46,260 nt of DNA from Candidatus Curtissbacteria bacterium (GCA_024654445.1 JANLHP010000029.1:1-46260), one strand, 5' to 3'; positions 25,590 through 34,024 are shown, counted from the stretch's first letter. The notes: a model not told the origin generated them from the letters alone. Translations and numbers: made by a program.

Positions 25590-26233
25590 AGACTATCCAT
25601 CACTTCATCTGTTAATTCGTCAAGATTTTTTAAAATCACGTCCGCTTTTTCGTGACGCGCTTTTGTAAAACGAACGTCCGGCACAAAAACAACTTTCATC
25701 CCGGCTGCTTTTGCTCCCTCAACACCATGGAGTGCATCCTCTACAACCACACAGTTCTCAGGCGCAACGCCAAGTTTCTCTGCCGCCATTAAAAATACCT
25801 CGGGATTTGGCTTACCATTCGTTACGTCTTCCTCGCTTACAATAACCTCAAAAAAATCGTCGACTCCGAATTTAACCAGAGCTCCTTTTATTTTATCTCG
25901 CCTTGCACTGCTAGCAATTCCACACCTTATCCCCTTAGATTTAAGCCTCTCCAATAATCCCCGTACCCCGTCCATCAAGGCCATATTTTCTTCCCAAAGC
26001 GAATCCGAAATCGCCCTTCTTTCTGCAAGAAGATTCTCTGCTTCCCCTTCCAATCCATATTTCTCCTTTAAAATCCTCATGTTGGCAATTCCGGTCCTAC
26101 CCATGAATTTACTGTGATCAATGTTCGGATCCTTACCTCTAACTCTCAAAAACTCTTCGTAAGCTTTTGCTATAAACTCCGGGGAATTCACCAAAACACC
26201 GTCAAAATCAAAAATCGCGGCACGAATAGCCAT
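25586..26233 (-). CDS. HAD-superfamily hydrolase, beta-phosphoglucomutase/phosphatase type
   Basis: 215 aa from ATG 26233 (TGATG junction with the exonuclease). Motif I AAIFDFDGVLVNSPE (DxDx[V]), motif II IASSARR, motif III GKPNPEVFLMAAEKLG and motif IV VVVEDALHGVEGAKAAGM, with a C1 helical cap. The motif I wording is typical of the beta-phosphoglucomutase-like subfamily, whose members act on sugar phosphates. Confidence 0.9.
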   Translation of the reverse strand: MAIRAAIFDFDGVLVNSPEFIAKAYEEFLRVRGKDPNIDHSKFMGRTGIANMRILKEKYGLEGEAENLLAERRAISDSLWEENMALMDGVRGLLERLKSKGIRCGIASSARRDKIKGALVKFGVDDFFEVIVSEEDVTNGKPNPEVFLMAAEKLGVAPENCVVVEDALHGVEGAKAAGMKVVFVPDVRFTKARHEKADVILKNLDELTDEVMDSL

Positions 26234-27174
26234 CAAATTAACTCCAACTGGTCACCCTTCTCTTCATCTTTCTTGTCCTCCGAAGCTTCAGCGGAGGAGA
26301 ATGTCTCTTCTGTTACCCTTCCTCCTGATATTTTCGATGCTATCGATTTAAATCCTAATTTCTCATATTCTGCCCTTACTAATTCCCAGTCGGGATTAAA
26401 TCTTAAGTCTTCAATCTTAAACTCCAAGTCTACGTCGCAGTCCAACTCCACCAAACTTTTAGCAGCCAGTGCCAAATCCCGCCCTGTCCTAAGTTTATCG
26501 GCGACTTTTGGCGAAATTTCATCTAATCTTTCAAAAACCGTTTCCAAATTGTCGTATTTCTGGAGTAAATCACTCGCCGTTTTAGGTCCTATTCCGGCAA
26601 TTCCAGGTACGTTATCCGAAGTGTCCCCAATCAAAGATTTATAATCGACCATTTGCCTCGGTTCTATTCCAAATTTTTCGATTACTTCTTTTCGACCGTA
26701 GAGAGTAGTCGTAGTCAAGTTCCATCCGGGCATTTGAACTTTTATATCCCCATCTACAATCTGCAGAACATCACGATCCCCAGAAAGAATCGTCGTTACA
26801 ATCTTCTTTTTTCTAGCCGCCGTCGCGATTGTCGCGAGCAGGTCATCAGCCTCGTAACCCTCTTTTGTAAAATAAGGAATCCCGAAAGCATCCAAGACGC
26901 TCTTAACTTTTGGCAGCTGTGGATATAAATCAGGCGGCGGAGCAGGCCTTTGCGCTTTGTATTTTTCAAATTCAATATGGCGAAAAGTAGGCGCAGCTGT
27001 GTCAAACGCGCATGCAACATATGTCGGCTTAACTTCATTTACAGCTTTAATAAGCATGTTCGAAAAACCAAAAACAGCATTAGCGTTCTGACCGGTTTTA
27101 TCCGTCAGCGGAGGCAACGCGTGATAGGCACGATGGAACAGATTGTTTCCATCTATCAAAAGGAGTGAGTTCAT
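26233..27174 (-). CDS. stand-alone 5'-3' exonuclease (PolA N-terminal/FEN type)
   Basis: 313 aa from ATG 27174. LLLIDGNNLFHRAYHALPPL, EGYEADDLLATIA, ILSGDRDVLQIV and the helix-hairpin-helix GDTSDNVPGIAGIGPKTA are the canonical FEN-like motifs. The polymerase part of PolA is absent, so it acts as a separate flap/5' nuclease. TAAAAT lies 6 bases before the ATG; the TTG at 27180 is rejected. It heads the long operon running down to recF. The C-terminal FSSAEASEDKKDEEKG tail contains a hairpin repeat (26277-26297). Confidence 0.93.
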   Translation of the reverse strand: MNSLLLIDGNNLFHRAYHALPPLTDKTGQNANAVFGFSNMLIKAVNEVKPTYVACAFDTAAPTFRHIEFEKYKAQRPAPPPDLYPQLPKVKSVLDAFGIPYFTKEGYEADDLLATIATAARKKKIVTTILSGDRDVLQIVDGDIKVQMPGWNLTTTTLYGRKEVIEKFGIEPRQMVDYKSLIGDTSDNVPGIAGIGPKTASDLLQKYDNLETVFERLDEISPKVADKLRTGRDLALAAKSLVELDCDVDLEFKIEDLRFNPDWELVRAEYEKLGFKSIASKISGGRVTEETFSSAEASEDKKDEEKGDQLELI

Positions 27175-27209
27175 GGCCAAATTTTAGCACAAGAGAAGAT
27201 TTTGAGGTC

Positions 27210-27695
27210 TTATTTCCCAGGAGGTAAACGGGGTGTTTCGTGCGTTTCCCACAACTTTCTCGCAAAATGAATCCTGCCTTCTGACGTTAGAGTAAGTCTT
27301 TCGTACTGGTCCTCTTCTTTAAAAAGGTAGTAGCCTACAAGAGGAGAATAAGGTTCTCGTCTTCTCCTTGATAAATAAACGTCATTTGTCCTAGAATCTT
27401 TCGTCACGAGAAAATCATCCTTAGGGAAAACACCCTTTGAGTCATACGCCACATGAATTACCTCTTTATGCTTTTCATCGTCGGCCCAGTATCGCATTTC
27501 TACGTCCGCGTAAGCATTTTCGTCTCTTTGCCTCAGACTCAAAATACCGTTTTTCCAATTAGATCCTCTACTTGAACGCATAACGTGTTCACCTAAATTC
27601 CAGAGGTCATAATTACTAACGTCCCTGCCGCTTTCAATTAATTCTCTCCACCTTTCGTCTTCTTGGTCTATTGTAGGTGAGGTTTCTGTCGCCAT
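27210..27695 (-). CDS. hypothetical protein, 161 aa
   Basis: No family recognised; charged, probably soluble, with paired aromatic motifs (SNYDLWNLGEHVM, EMRYWADDEKHKE) and RRRREPYSPLVGYYLFKEED. It has a near-consensus promoter, TTGACA (27733-27728), 17-base spacer, TAGACT (27710-27705), only 9 bases before ATG 27695, one of the clearest leaderless cases. Confidence 0.68.
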   Translation of the reverse strand: MATETSPTIDQEDERWRELIESGRDVSNYDLWNLGEHVMRSSRGSNWKNGILSLRQRDENAYADVEMRYWADDEKHKEVIHVAYDSKGVFPKDDFLVTKDSRTNDVYLSRRRREPYSPLVGYYLFKEEDQYERLTLTSEGRIHFARKLWETHETPRLPPGK

Positions 27696-27737
27696 AAGTG
27701 TTGTAGTCTAGTTAATTTCTCTACCTTTGTCAAAAAT

Positions 27738-29681
27738 TTAGGCTTGTGCGGATTTTGCGGGGACTTTTTTAAACTTTGTTTCTCCGTTAGAATCAGCCGA
27801 CACGGGTTTTCCGACCAATTTTTCAAACTCTTCTCTTTCCAAAGTTTCTTTTTCCATCAGAGTATCGGCGACCAAATCGAGCTTCTTCCTGTTCTTGATC
27901 AAAATATCTTTTGCTTGTTTATATCCTGCATCGATAATTTTAGCTATCTCAATATCAATTTTCCCCGCTAGTTGTGGAGATACTTGATTCTGTTCCATTG
28001 ACATGGGTGGCCACCCTCCTGCCTGAGGTCTTGGCTGGAATACAGTCGGTCCCAGATCACTCATTCCCAGCTCCGTAACCATCAGCCTTGCGATGCTAGA
28101 AGCATTATCCAGATCGGCAGAAGCTCCTGTCGTAAATTCCTTGAAAACCAACTCCTCCGCTGCTCTTCCACCAAGCGCCATCGCGATTCGCTCAAGTAAC
28201 CTCTTCTTCGTCTCTATATTCCTATCAATCTGAGAATGCACCTCTGTGTGCCCACCGGAAGAAGCTCTAGCTACAATCGAAATTCTGTGAACGGGGTCAA
28301 CGTTTGGGGAAAGATGCGCTACCATTGCGTGCCCACCTTCGTGATAAGCGGTCATCTTTCTTTCTTCTTCCGACTGCATCCTCTTTCGTTGTGGCCCCAA
28401 CTTAACTTTTGTCGCGGCTTCTTCTAAGTCCAAATTCGTAATCTCTTTTCGAGCTTCACGTGCTGCCAAAATTGCCGCTTCGTTAAGCATATTAGCCAGA
28501 TCCGCTCCAGAAAATCCGACCGTTCTTTTGGCAAGCCTTTCGATATCCATATCTTTAGAAAAAGGCTTACCTTTCATGTGAATTTTGATGATCGCTTTTC
28601 TACCTTCTATGTCCGGCAAATCCAAAAGCACTCTTCTGTCAAATCTGCCCGGACGAATTAAAGCCGGATCCAAAAGTTCTGGCCTGTTGGTAGCTGCCAT
28701 AACAATTACGTTATCGTTAGGCGCGAAACCATCCATTTCGACCAGAATCTGGTTTAATGTTTGTTCCCTCTCGTCGTGTCCGCCGGAAAATCCCATACCA
28801 CGCATTCTTCCTATCGATTCAATTTCGTCGATAAAAATTATTGCAGGCGAACTTCTTTTCGCTTGACCAAACAAATCTCGGACTCTAGCAGCACCGACAC
28901 CAACCAACATTTCCATGAATTCGCTGCCAGCAACAGAGAAAAACGGCACATTTGCTTCACCCGCGACAGCCCGGGCAAGAAGCGTCTTACCCGTTCCGGC
29001 AGCTCCTACCAAAAGCACACCTTTTGGCGTTCGGGCTCCGATCGCCTTGTATTTTTCCGGATGCTTAAGAAAATCGACAATTTCTTGAAGTTCCTGCTTT
29101 GCTTCATCTACACCTTCAACATCCGCAAAGGTGGATTTAGGCATATCTTTTGTAAATTGTTTTGCTCGTGATTGACCAAAGCTAAATACCGAAGAAGCTC
29201 CTTCTCTTGCTTGCCTGAATATAAAAAAGAAGAAAACGAGCATTAAGCCAAGCGGCAAAACCAAAGACAAAATAGAAATCCACGCTTGAGAAAAAGCGCG
29301 GTTTTTAACAGTTATTGCAGTTTTAGAAGGATCGACCTTCGCAGATTCAAGAATCGAATAAATAGACGCGCCTTCCTCTTTCCTGGCCGTGTAAGTCGCC
29401 CCGTCTTTAAGTTGAACAATAACATTGTCGCCATCTACTTCTATCCTTTGCGCTTTTTGATCGCGAACATCATTTATTACCTTAGAAATAGGCTCCGCAG
29501 AAGAAAATTGGCTAACAGGATTCGAACTAAATATAAAAAAGGAGAGTAAAAGTAAGCCTAAAACTGCGTAGATTAAAAACCCTCTCCATGAAGACTTTCG
29601 GTTCATTTTAGGAACCTGAACCTTAGGAACGTTGAAGGGTTTTTTCTCTTTTATTGTCGAAGAAATCTTTTTCTTAGCCAT
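27738..29681 (-). CDS. ftsH: ATP-dependent zinc metalloprotease FtsH
   Basis: 647 aa. Two membrane segments (about residues 33-52 and 133-155) flank a periplasmic domain. The AAA+ ATPase has Walker [10 protein letters not shown] (family norm GPPGTGKT), Walker B IIFIDEIE, the [21 protein letters not shown], and the pore loop FMEM. The protease zinc site is [12 protein letters not shown] (HEGGH). It degrades misfolded membrane and short-lived regulatory proteins. Confidence 0.97.
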   Translation of the reverse strand: MAKKKISSTIKEKKPFNVPKVQVPKMNRKSSWRGFLIYAVLGLLLLSFFIFSSNPVSQFSSAEPISKVINDVRDQKAQRIEVDGDNVIVQLKDGATYTARKEEGASIYSILESAKVDPSKTAITVKNRAFSQAWISILSLVLPLGLMLVFFFFIFRQAREGASSVFSFGQSRAKQFTKDMPKSTFADVEGVDEAKQELQEIVDFLKHPEKYKAIGARTPKGVLLVGAAGTGKTLLARAVAGEANVPFFSVAGSEFMEMLVGVGAARVRDLFGQAKRSSPAIIFIDEIESIGRMRGMGFSGGHDEREQTLNQILVEMDGFAPNDNVIVMAATNRPELLDPALIRPGRFDRRVLLDLPDIEGRKAIIKIHMKGKPFSKDMDIERLAKRTVGFSGADLANMLNEAAILAAREARKEITNLDLEEAATKVKLGPQRKRMQSEEERKMTAYHEGGHAMVAHLSPNVDPVHRISIVARASSGGHTEVHSQIDRNIETKKRLLERIAMALGGRAAEELVFKEFTTGASADLDNASSIARLMVTELGMSDLGPTVFQPRPQAGGWPPMSMEQNQVSPQLAGKIDIEIAKIIDAGYKQAKDILIKNRKKLDLVADTLMEKETLEREEFEKLVGKPVSADSNGETKFKKVPAKSAQA

Positions 29682-29738
29682 GATTGAAGCCTAATTCTAT
29701 CACTTGAAAACTCAAATTGCCAGAGGTCCGTGAATAGC

Positions 29739-30203
29739 CTAACTAACCCTGAACGGGTCGATCGAATCTCGAGTCGCCCTAAAAGCTCCGCCGAGTCTAT
29801 CTGTCATCACTCCCATTTTGTACGATTCTGAATCTCCTCTATCTAATTTTTTGGCGGTTGCAAGAGATGCTGACCAATCATGTATTTGTCTTAAAGGTGG
29901 AGTAACTTTAAAGTCAACGTAAAGTGCACCAACTGCTTGCAACTTCCCTTCACCCTCTCCCGCCGTTACAAGCGCAGAGTAAAAAATTGTATGCAGAACT
30001 TCTTCGTAAGAAAAAATAAACATCTTGTCGTCAATAACAACAAACTTAAGTACGGGAAGTTTCTCGCTGTCTCCCACCTCTTGAGCAAACTTATCAAAAG
30101 TCTCAAGATTAATACCATCTGGATCCATAAGGTCGACAACAAATAGTTTGGCCTTATATGTCTCCGAAATTTCTAGAACATTTAATGCCTCTGGAGTGCT
30201 CAT
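29739..30203 (-). CDS. hypothetical protein, 154 aa
   Basis: No family recognised; soluble alpha/beta protein with alternating hydrophobic strands (KLFVVDLMDPDGINLETFD, VLKFVVIDDKMFIFSYEEV). TTGACA (30240-30235), 17-base spacer, TATTAT (30217-30212) and 8 bases to ATG 30203 give a strong leaderless promoter, which argues that the gene is real and well expressed. Confidence 0.68.
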   Translation of the reverse strand: MSTPEALNVLEISETYKAKLFVVDLMDPDGINLETFDKFAQEVGDSEKLPVLKFVVIDDKMFIFSYEEVLHTIFYSALVTAGEGEGKLQAVGALYVDFKVTPPLRQIHDWSASLATAKKLDRGDSESYKMGVMTDRLGGAFRATRDSIDPFRVS

Positions 30204-30246
30204 TTGGCCGAATAATAGACTTGGGAGTATAAATTGTCAAGAAAAT

Positions 30247-31275
30247 CTAGAAGTAGTTCATCTTCATCGCCGCGAGTACTAATTTCAATGTTTCTTGAGC
30301 TTCCGCTCGTGCCTTTTCGGTCCCTTCTCTCAAAATCTTTTCAATCAACTCCGGCTTTCCTTCGTATTCCGCTCTCCTCTTTCTTATCGGTTCCAAGAAA
30401 TTATCCAAAACCTCAACCAAAAACTCCTTGACTTCAACATCCTTGACTTCTCCCTTTTTATACTTCTCTTTATAACTTTCAACTTGTGACTTGTGACTTT
30501 CTCCGGCAAACGCATCCAAATAAACAAACACCGGATTATTCTCCACTTCACCAGGTTCATCTCCATGCACCCGATTCGGGTCTGTATACATTCCCATAAC
30601 CTTTTTCTTAACTTTCTCGCTGCTGTCCGAAAGATTAATCACGTTTCCGGCACTTTTACTCATCTTCGCCTTCCCATCTGTTCCTGTCAAAGTTCCAATA
30701 TCGTCTGGAATCAAAGCCTCTGGAACAGGCAATGTTTCTCCACCGTTAGGTCCTGAGCTCGTCGAAGGATAGATTCTGTTAAATTCCTTCGCAATTTCTC
30801 TCGTAACTTCTATATGAGAAGCCTGATCTTTCCCGACGGGAACCAAGTTCGCCCTCACCATTAAAATATCCGCGGACTGCAAAACGGGATAAAAAAGTAG
30901 CCCGAGAGATGGGATTTGAATTTCTGCATCCCTCATTACGTCTTTAAGAGTCGGAATCCTCTCGGCTCTGGGTACAGTCACCAAATTACTAAAAATTACA
31001 GCCAGTTCCTCATTTTCCGGAATCATCGACTGCACATAAATTGTCGCCTTCTGAGGATCAATTCCCACGGAAAGATAATCCAGAACCATTTCGTGAATGT
31101 TTTCCTTAAGCTCACCAGTTTTTTCGGGCTTTGTCGTAAGTGTGTGAAGATCGGCGATTATAAAGAAGCATTCACACTCATCCTGCAGCCTGACCCTATT
31201 TTTAAGCGAGCCGACATAATGGCCGAGATGTAATCGCCCTGTCGGCCTATCCCCCGTTAATATTCTTTTCTTCAT
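30247..31275 (-). CDS. trpS: tryptophanyl-tRNA synthetase
   Basis: 342 aa class I synthetase: N-terminal ILTGDRPTGRLHLGHYVGS (HIGH-equivalent), central LGLLFYPVLQSADILMVRANLVPVGKDQASHIE, and KMSKSAGN (KMSKS). Two foreign-looking insertions are seen: YPSTSSGPNGGE, encoded by a CTTCGACGAGCTCAGGA-type repeat (30751-30768), and ESHKSQVESYKEKYKKGE, encoded by tandem AAGTCACAAGTCACAAGTT words (30467-30502). Both fall where family members vary, so the enzyme is probably functional. Confidence 0.95.
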   Translation of the reverse strand: MKKRILTGDRPTGRLHLGHYVGSLKNRVRLQDECECFFIIADLHTLTTKPEKTGELKENIHEMVLDYLSVGIDPQKATIYVQSMIPENEELAVIFSNLVTVPRAERIPTLKDVMRDAEIQIPSLGLLFYPVLQSADILMVRANLVPVGKDQASHIEVTREIAKEFNRIYPSTSSGPNGGETLPVPEALIPDDIGTLTGTDGKAKMSKSAGNVINLSDSSEKVKKKVMGMYTDPNRVHGDEPGEVENNPVFVYLDAFAGESHKSQVESYKEKYKKGEVKDVEVKEFLVEVLDNFLEPIRKRRAEYEGKPELIEKILREGTEKARAEAQETLKLVLAAMKMNYF

Positions 31276-31295
31276 GATCGATGCCTTCCTGCTTG

Positions 31296-31330
31296 CCCCT
31301 CGAAGTTCTGCGTTGCAGAACGAAGTGGGG
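31296..31330. repeat. hairpin repeat between trpS and the zinc-ribbon gene
   Basis: CCCC...GTTCTGC-gtt-GCAGAAC...GGGG folds to a long stem. A related element (GTTCTG/CAGAAC followed by GAAGGAGGG) occurs at 32193-32222 before another small gene. Confidence 0.6.
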
Positions 31331-31372
31331 TAGGTCGGTCTCCTGTTGGTATCCTCATCTTCATTTTTTCCA

Positions 31373-31600
31373 TCATATCATCCCTTCATAATGGTTTTCT
31401 AAGCAAGGATCGCAAAAATATTGTTTTTCCCCTTCCACGAACTTCCCTTCATCATTTCTCACAACTTCGCTAATAGGCAAAGTTAGTCGAGTCGTTTGGC
31501 AACCCGTGCAAAGATACTCGTGGCCTCGCTTCGAAATAAAGCTCCGGTGGTCCTCCAAATTCGCAACTACTTTAGAATTTTCAGTTAATCTTTCTAGCAT
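31373..31600 (-). CDS. small zinc-ribbon-like protein, 75 aa
   Basis: Two CxxC pairs (LCTGCQ and FCDPCL) separated by about 30 residues suggest one bound zinc; no specific family recognised. The ATG at 31600 lies just downstream of an intrinsic terminator's T-tract on the same strand, an arrangement suggestive of transcription attenuation. No clear SD. Confidence 0.65.
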   Translation of the reverse strand: MLERLTENSKVVANLEDHRSFISKRGHEYLCTGCQTTRLTLPISEVVRNDEGKFVEGEKQYFCDPCLENHYEGMI

Positions 31601-31610
31601 ATTTTTCCAT

Positions 31611-31632
31611 TAAAAAACCCCGCTTGTCGGGG
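31611..31632 (-). terminator. intrinsic terminator/attenuator before the zinc-ribbon gene
   Basis: On the minus strand CCCCG-acaag-CGGGG is followed by TTTTTT, about 10 bases before the ATG at 31600. It could end the upstream transcript or act as an attenuator. Confidence 0.65.
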
Positions 31633-31770
31633 CCTTGTGTGGTTAATTTTGATTTTTAAACTTTAACTTTGATCTTCCTATTGAACCACGCAAGACTCAA
31701 CCCAATTAAGGGGGCAAAGCCTGTGCATCCAAATGTAACTTACATTTGCTTGGTTCACGTCTAAATTAAA
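31633..31770 (-). ncRNA. candidate structured leader RNA
   Basis: No gene is seen here. On the minus strand an outer stem TGAACCA/TGGTTCA encloses an 8- to 9-bp inverted repeat (AAATGTAA/TTACATTT), a GGC/GCC hairpin and a CCC/GGG hairpin, giving a multibranched fold. A possible promoter (TTGACT near 31796, TTTAAT about 18 bases on) lies upstream and the terminator at 31611 downstream. This layout resembles a riboswitch or a small RNA but matches none I know. Confidence 0.4.
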
Positions 31771-31796
31771 ACAAAATTGGCAGCCTCAAGTCAAAC

Positions 31797-32168
31797 TCAG
31801 CGTTGCTTTATCTCTGGCCTTACATCCTTCATCGCATCCCGATTTATTTTATATACGCTTCCTTCTCCAAACCGAAAATCAGGAGTAAATAAAGAATACT
31901 CATCGCCTTCTACTCTAACCCGCAGACATTTGTATTCGTTTTTTTCGTCGGCAAGTAAGCCCAGCATTCCCCTTGCCAGAGCCAGAGATGGATCTTTTAC
32001 GAAATCTTCACGTTCTCGCACTACTTGTGCTACCCTTATAGAAACACCTCCAAACATATTCACCCTAGCATAACCTTCTCGGAGTGCACACCTAGCACTA
32101 TTTACAAATTCCACTTCAAAGTCTACTTGTACTTCTCTAACTTCGGATCGATTTTGTTCTACAATCAT
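31797..32168 (-). CDS. hypothetical protein, 123 aa
   Basis: No family recognised; soluble with a strongly charged middle (VREREDFVKDPSLALARGMLGLLADEKNEYKCLRVRVEGDEYSLF). AAAGGAGG sits 6 bases before ATG 32168, a strong SD, and a 220-base leader with a terminator hairpin lies upstream. Confidence 0.7.
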   Translation of the reverse strand: MIVEQNRSEVREVQVDFEVEFVNSARCALREGYARVNMFGGVSIRVAQVVREREDFVKDPSLALARGMLGLLADEKNEYKCLRVRVEGDEYSLFTPDFRFGEGSVYKINRDAMKDVRPEIKQR

Positions 32169-32392
32169 ATTTCCTCCTTTCTTTATTTACCCGCCCGAGT
32201 TCTGCTTCAGAACGAAGGAGGGCCACAAAAAAACTAGCCCTTCTTTACCCCGCTCAGCGGGCTGGCTAGTAATTTTGTTGTTTATTCGTAGAAAAGCTTT
32301 GCTTATTTGGCTCAGACGATCACAAAATTACCAACCGCTAGCGGCTAATAATGATGTGAATAATGTTCTTTCGAACGGTCGAGCTCATATGT
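32169..32392 (-). promoter_or_regulatory. leader with intrinsic terminator before the 123-aa gene
   Basis: From a promoter with TTGACT (32430-32425), 18-base spacer and TATAAA, the transcript would carry about 220 untranslated bases. They include a terminator-like hairpin (ACTAGCC...GGGCTAG, 32234-32271, inner CCCGCT/AGCGGG) followed by TTTTTTT, then a second hairpin (GTTCTG/CAGAAC, 32193-32222), then the SD. This suggests attenuation control. Confidence 0.6.
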
Positions 32393-32416
32393 TATTCATT
32401 TTTATATCAAACCACG

Positions 32417-32445
32417 TTGACTTTAGTCAACCATAACTCTAGAAT
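32417..32445. promoter_or_regulatory. divergent overlapping promoters
   Basis: The palindrome TTGACTTTAGTCAA (32417-32430) provides -35 boxes in both directions. On the plus strand TTGACT, 17-base spacer, TAGAAT (32440-32445), 9 bases before ATG 32455. On the minus strand TTGACT with TATAAA 18 bases on, driving the 123-aa gene's leader. Confidence 0.65.
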
Positions 32446-32454
32446 AGCGCCGCA

Positions 32455-33078
32455 ATGCCACCAGAAAGAAAACCTACAGAATTATATCTACCAAAAAGTC
32501 CGATGAAGCCGACGGAAATTTCCCCAAGAAATATATCTCGAAACATCGACCTGTGGTTTGCGGAAAAAAAATTCGACGGAATTAGAACACTCATACTTCT
32601 CTCGCCATCTATGGGAGTGATAATAACCACTGTTAACTCCAGAAATATAACCCCTCATTTCAGAATGATAGCGCGAGAGCTAGAACCTGTGGCATCCACA
32701 CATATTGCAGTCCTCGACGGAGAATTAGTCCACACCGAAGGGAAAAATGCCTCTGATAGAAACCTGGTAGTTCACAGATCGACAGGTAGCAGGCAAGCTC
32801 CGGAAGAAGAATTCACCTTTCAAGCGTTTGATATTTTAAATTTGGACGGTGAGGATCTGACTAAACGACATATTGAAGACAGGAAAAGAAAATTAAGTGA
32901 GTTAATAACACCAACCGAACACGTAAAATTAGTTCAACCTTATACATACGAAGAATTGATAGTAGAACTCGAAAAAATGGAAGGCGATACTTATGATGAA
33001 GGGATCGTTTTAAAAAAGTTAGGCACAAACTATACTTCTGGACTTAGCTCTAACTGGCGAAAAGTAAAATACAACTAA
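32455..33078 (+). CDS. minimal ATP-dependent ligase-like nucleotidyltransferase domain
   Basis: 207 aa consisting almost solely of an adenylation domain: motif I AEKKFDGIRTLI (Lys nucleophile), NSRNI (Ia), VLDGELVH (III), FQAFDILNLDGED (IIIa), DEGIVLKKLGTNYTSG (IV) and NWRKVKYN (V), after which the protein ends. The OB-fold and its motif VI, and any N-terminal DNA-binding domain, are absent. It may be a stand-alone adenylyltransferase or need a partner. It has a near-consensus promoter of its own. The 3' end overlaps the convergent YbaK gene by 4 bases. Confidence 0.85.
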   Translation: MPPERKPTELYLPKSPMKPTEISPRNISRNIDLWFAEKKFDGIRTLILLSPSMGVIITTVNSRNITPHFRMIARELEPVASTHIAVLDGELVHTEGKNASDRNLVVHRSTGSRQAPEEEFTFQAFDILNLDGEDLTKRHIEDRKRKLSELITPTEHVKLVQPYTYEELIVELEKMEGDTYDEGIVLKKLGTNYTSGLSSNWRKVKYN

Positions 33079-33551
33079 GTTAAATCCACGATTTCATAAT
33101 CACCTACGGCTTTTAACAGATCTTTCATATCTATGTTCAACCCTTTCGTTAAGTCCCCGCTCCCTAAATTAACGCGTTTTAGTTTCAATGCTTTTCGATC
33201 AAAATATAGGGGAATACCAACTAAAACAGGACAAACTGCGCCGACTGGAACTTTGACTACTTTTAAAACTTCTTCCGGTTTCGCGAGTTCCGCTTTTGTT
33301 CCAAAAAGCCTTTTTACTTTTTTAAAGTTGAGTCGATCCTGACCCCGAATCGCTAGCGCGATAAAAACGGTTTTAAATTCAAATCCTACCTTTTTCTCCG
33401 CTTTAATAATTAAAGTTTTTACCGTTTCTTTAGGATTTATTCCAAACTTAATTACATCCTCCACCCTAAGTACTTCCTGCCCAAAATCGATAATTTTAAA
33501 ATCTATTCCCTCTTTTTTTAAAAACTTCTCGATCTTCCCAAAAACTGCCAT
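33075..33551 (-). CDS. YbaK/EbsC-type aminoacyl-tRNA deacylase
   Basis: 158 aa. The single YbaK-domain pattern is seen: VKTLIIKAEKKVGFEFKTVFIALAIRGQDRLNFKKVKRLFG, AKPEEVLKVVKVPVGAVCPVLVGIPLYFDR. Relatives clear misacylated tRNAs (e.g. Cys- or Ala-tRNAPro). The usual invariant Lys is likely one of those in the KTLI/KAEK segment. Confidence 0.88.
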   Translation of the reverse strand: MAVFGKIEKFLKKEGIDFKIIDFGQEVLRVEDVIKFGINPKETVKTLIIKAEKKVGFEFKTVFIALAIRGQDRLNFKKVKRLFGTKAELAKPEEVLKVVKVPVGAVCPVLVGIPLYFDRKALKLKRVNLGSGDLTKGLNIDMKDLLKAVGDYEIVDLT

Positions 33552-33569
33552 ATGGGAAATAATACAGGA

Positions 33570-33755
33570 TTAATCCCTTCTTATTCTATCTGGCAATCTG
33601 ACTTCAAGACCCTCAGGGCATAATGATCTCGAAACTCTTGCCAAAACTTGGGGTTCAGCGTCTCTGCCCTCCCTCCTGATCCCTTCAACAGCAACCTGCA
33701 AAACATCACAACTCATGCAGTTCCCGACTTGTTCCAATAAACATCTTTCTGACAT
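33570..33755 (-). CDS. small Cys-containing protein, 61 aa
   Basis: Unrecognised. MSERCLLEQVGNCMSCDVLQ has three cysteines and a later Cys (SLCPEG). The SD AAGGAGGTGA lies 6-8 bases before ATG 33755, which strongly supports translation. A roughly 240-base leader with two terminator-like hairpins precedes it. Confidence 0.68.
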   Translation of the reverse strand: MSERCLLEQVGNCMSCDVLQVAVEGIRREGRDAEPQVLARVSRSLCPEGLEVRLPDRIRRD

Positions 33756-34024
33756 AAAAGTTCACCTCCTTGTTTTTAACCACAAAAAAACTCGCCTATC
33801 TTGGCGAGTCTTGCTTTGTGTGGTTTTTTAGTTTTTTTACTTACTTCTTACCACAACAAAACTCGCCGCTTTGCGAGCTTTAAAAATAAATAAAAAGTTT
33901 CGTAGTAAACTAAGAATGTTAGACATTAAAAAGTAGCAAACTTACTGCCCTACTGCCAATACCACCTCAAAAGAGCATTGCTTTTCTGCCTTTTTAATAT
34001 ACCAAAACATCCTAAATTAGTCAA
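33756..34024 (-). promoter_or_regulatory. promoter and terminator-bearing leader of the 61-aa gene
   Basis: No gene is seen in this stretch. Promoter TTGACT (34024-34019), 17-base spacer, TATATT (34001-33996). The leader then has a weak hairpin GCTCGC...GCGAG followed by TTTTG, and a strong one, ACTCGCC-aagata-GGCGAGT followed by TTTTTTTGTGG. The latter is extended by flanking CCACA/TGTGG pairing and sits just before the SD. The design predicts conditional premature termination. Confidence 0.6.

Noticed and set aside
4681-27695. Similar N-termini MTTETSP (gene ending at 4681) and MATETSP (gene ending at 27210) as a shared signal
   Set aside because: Only seven residues match and nothing else in the proteins is alike; probably chance.
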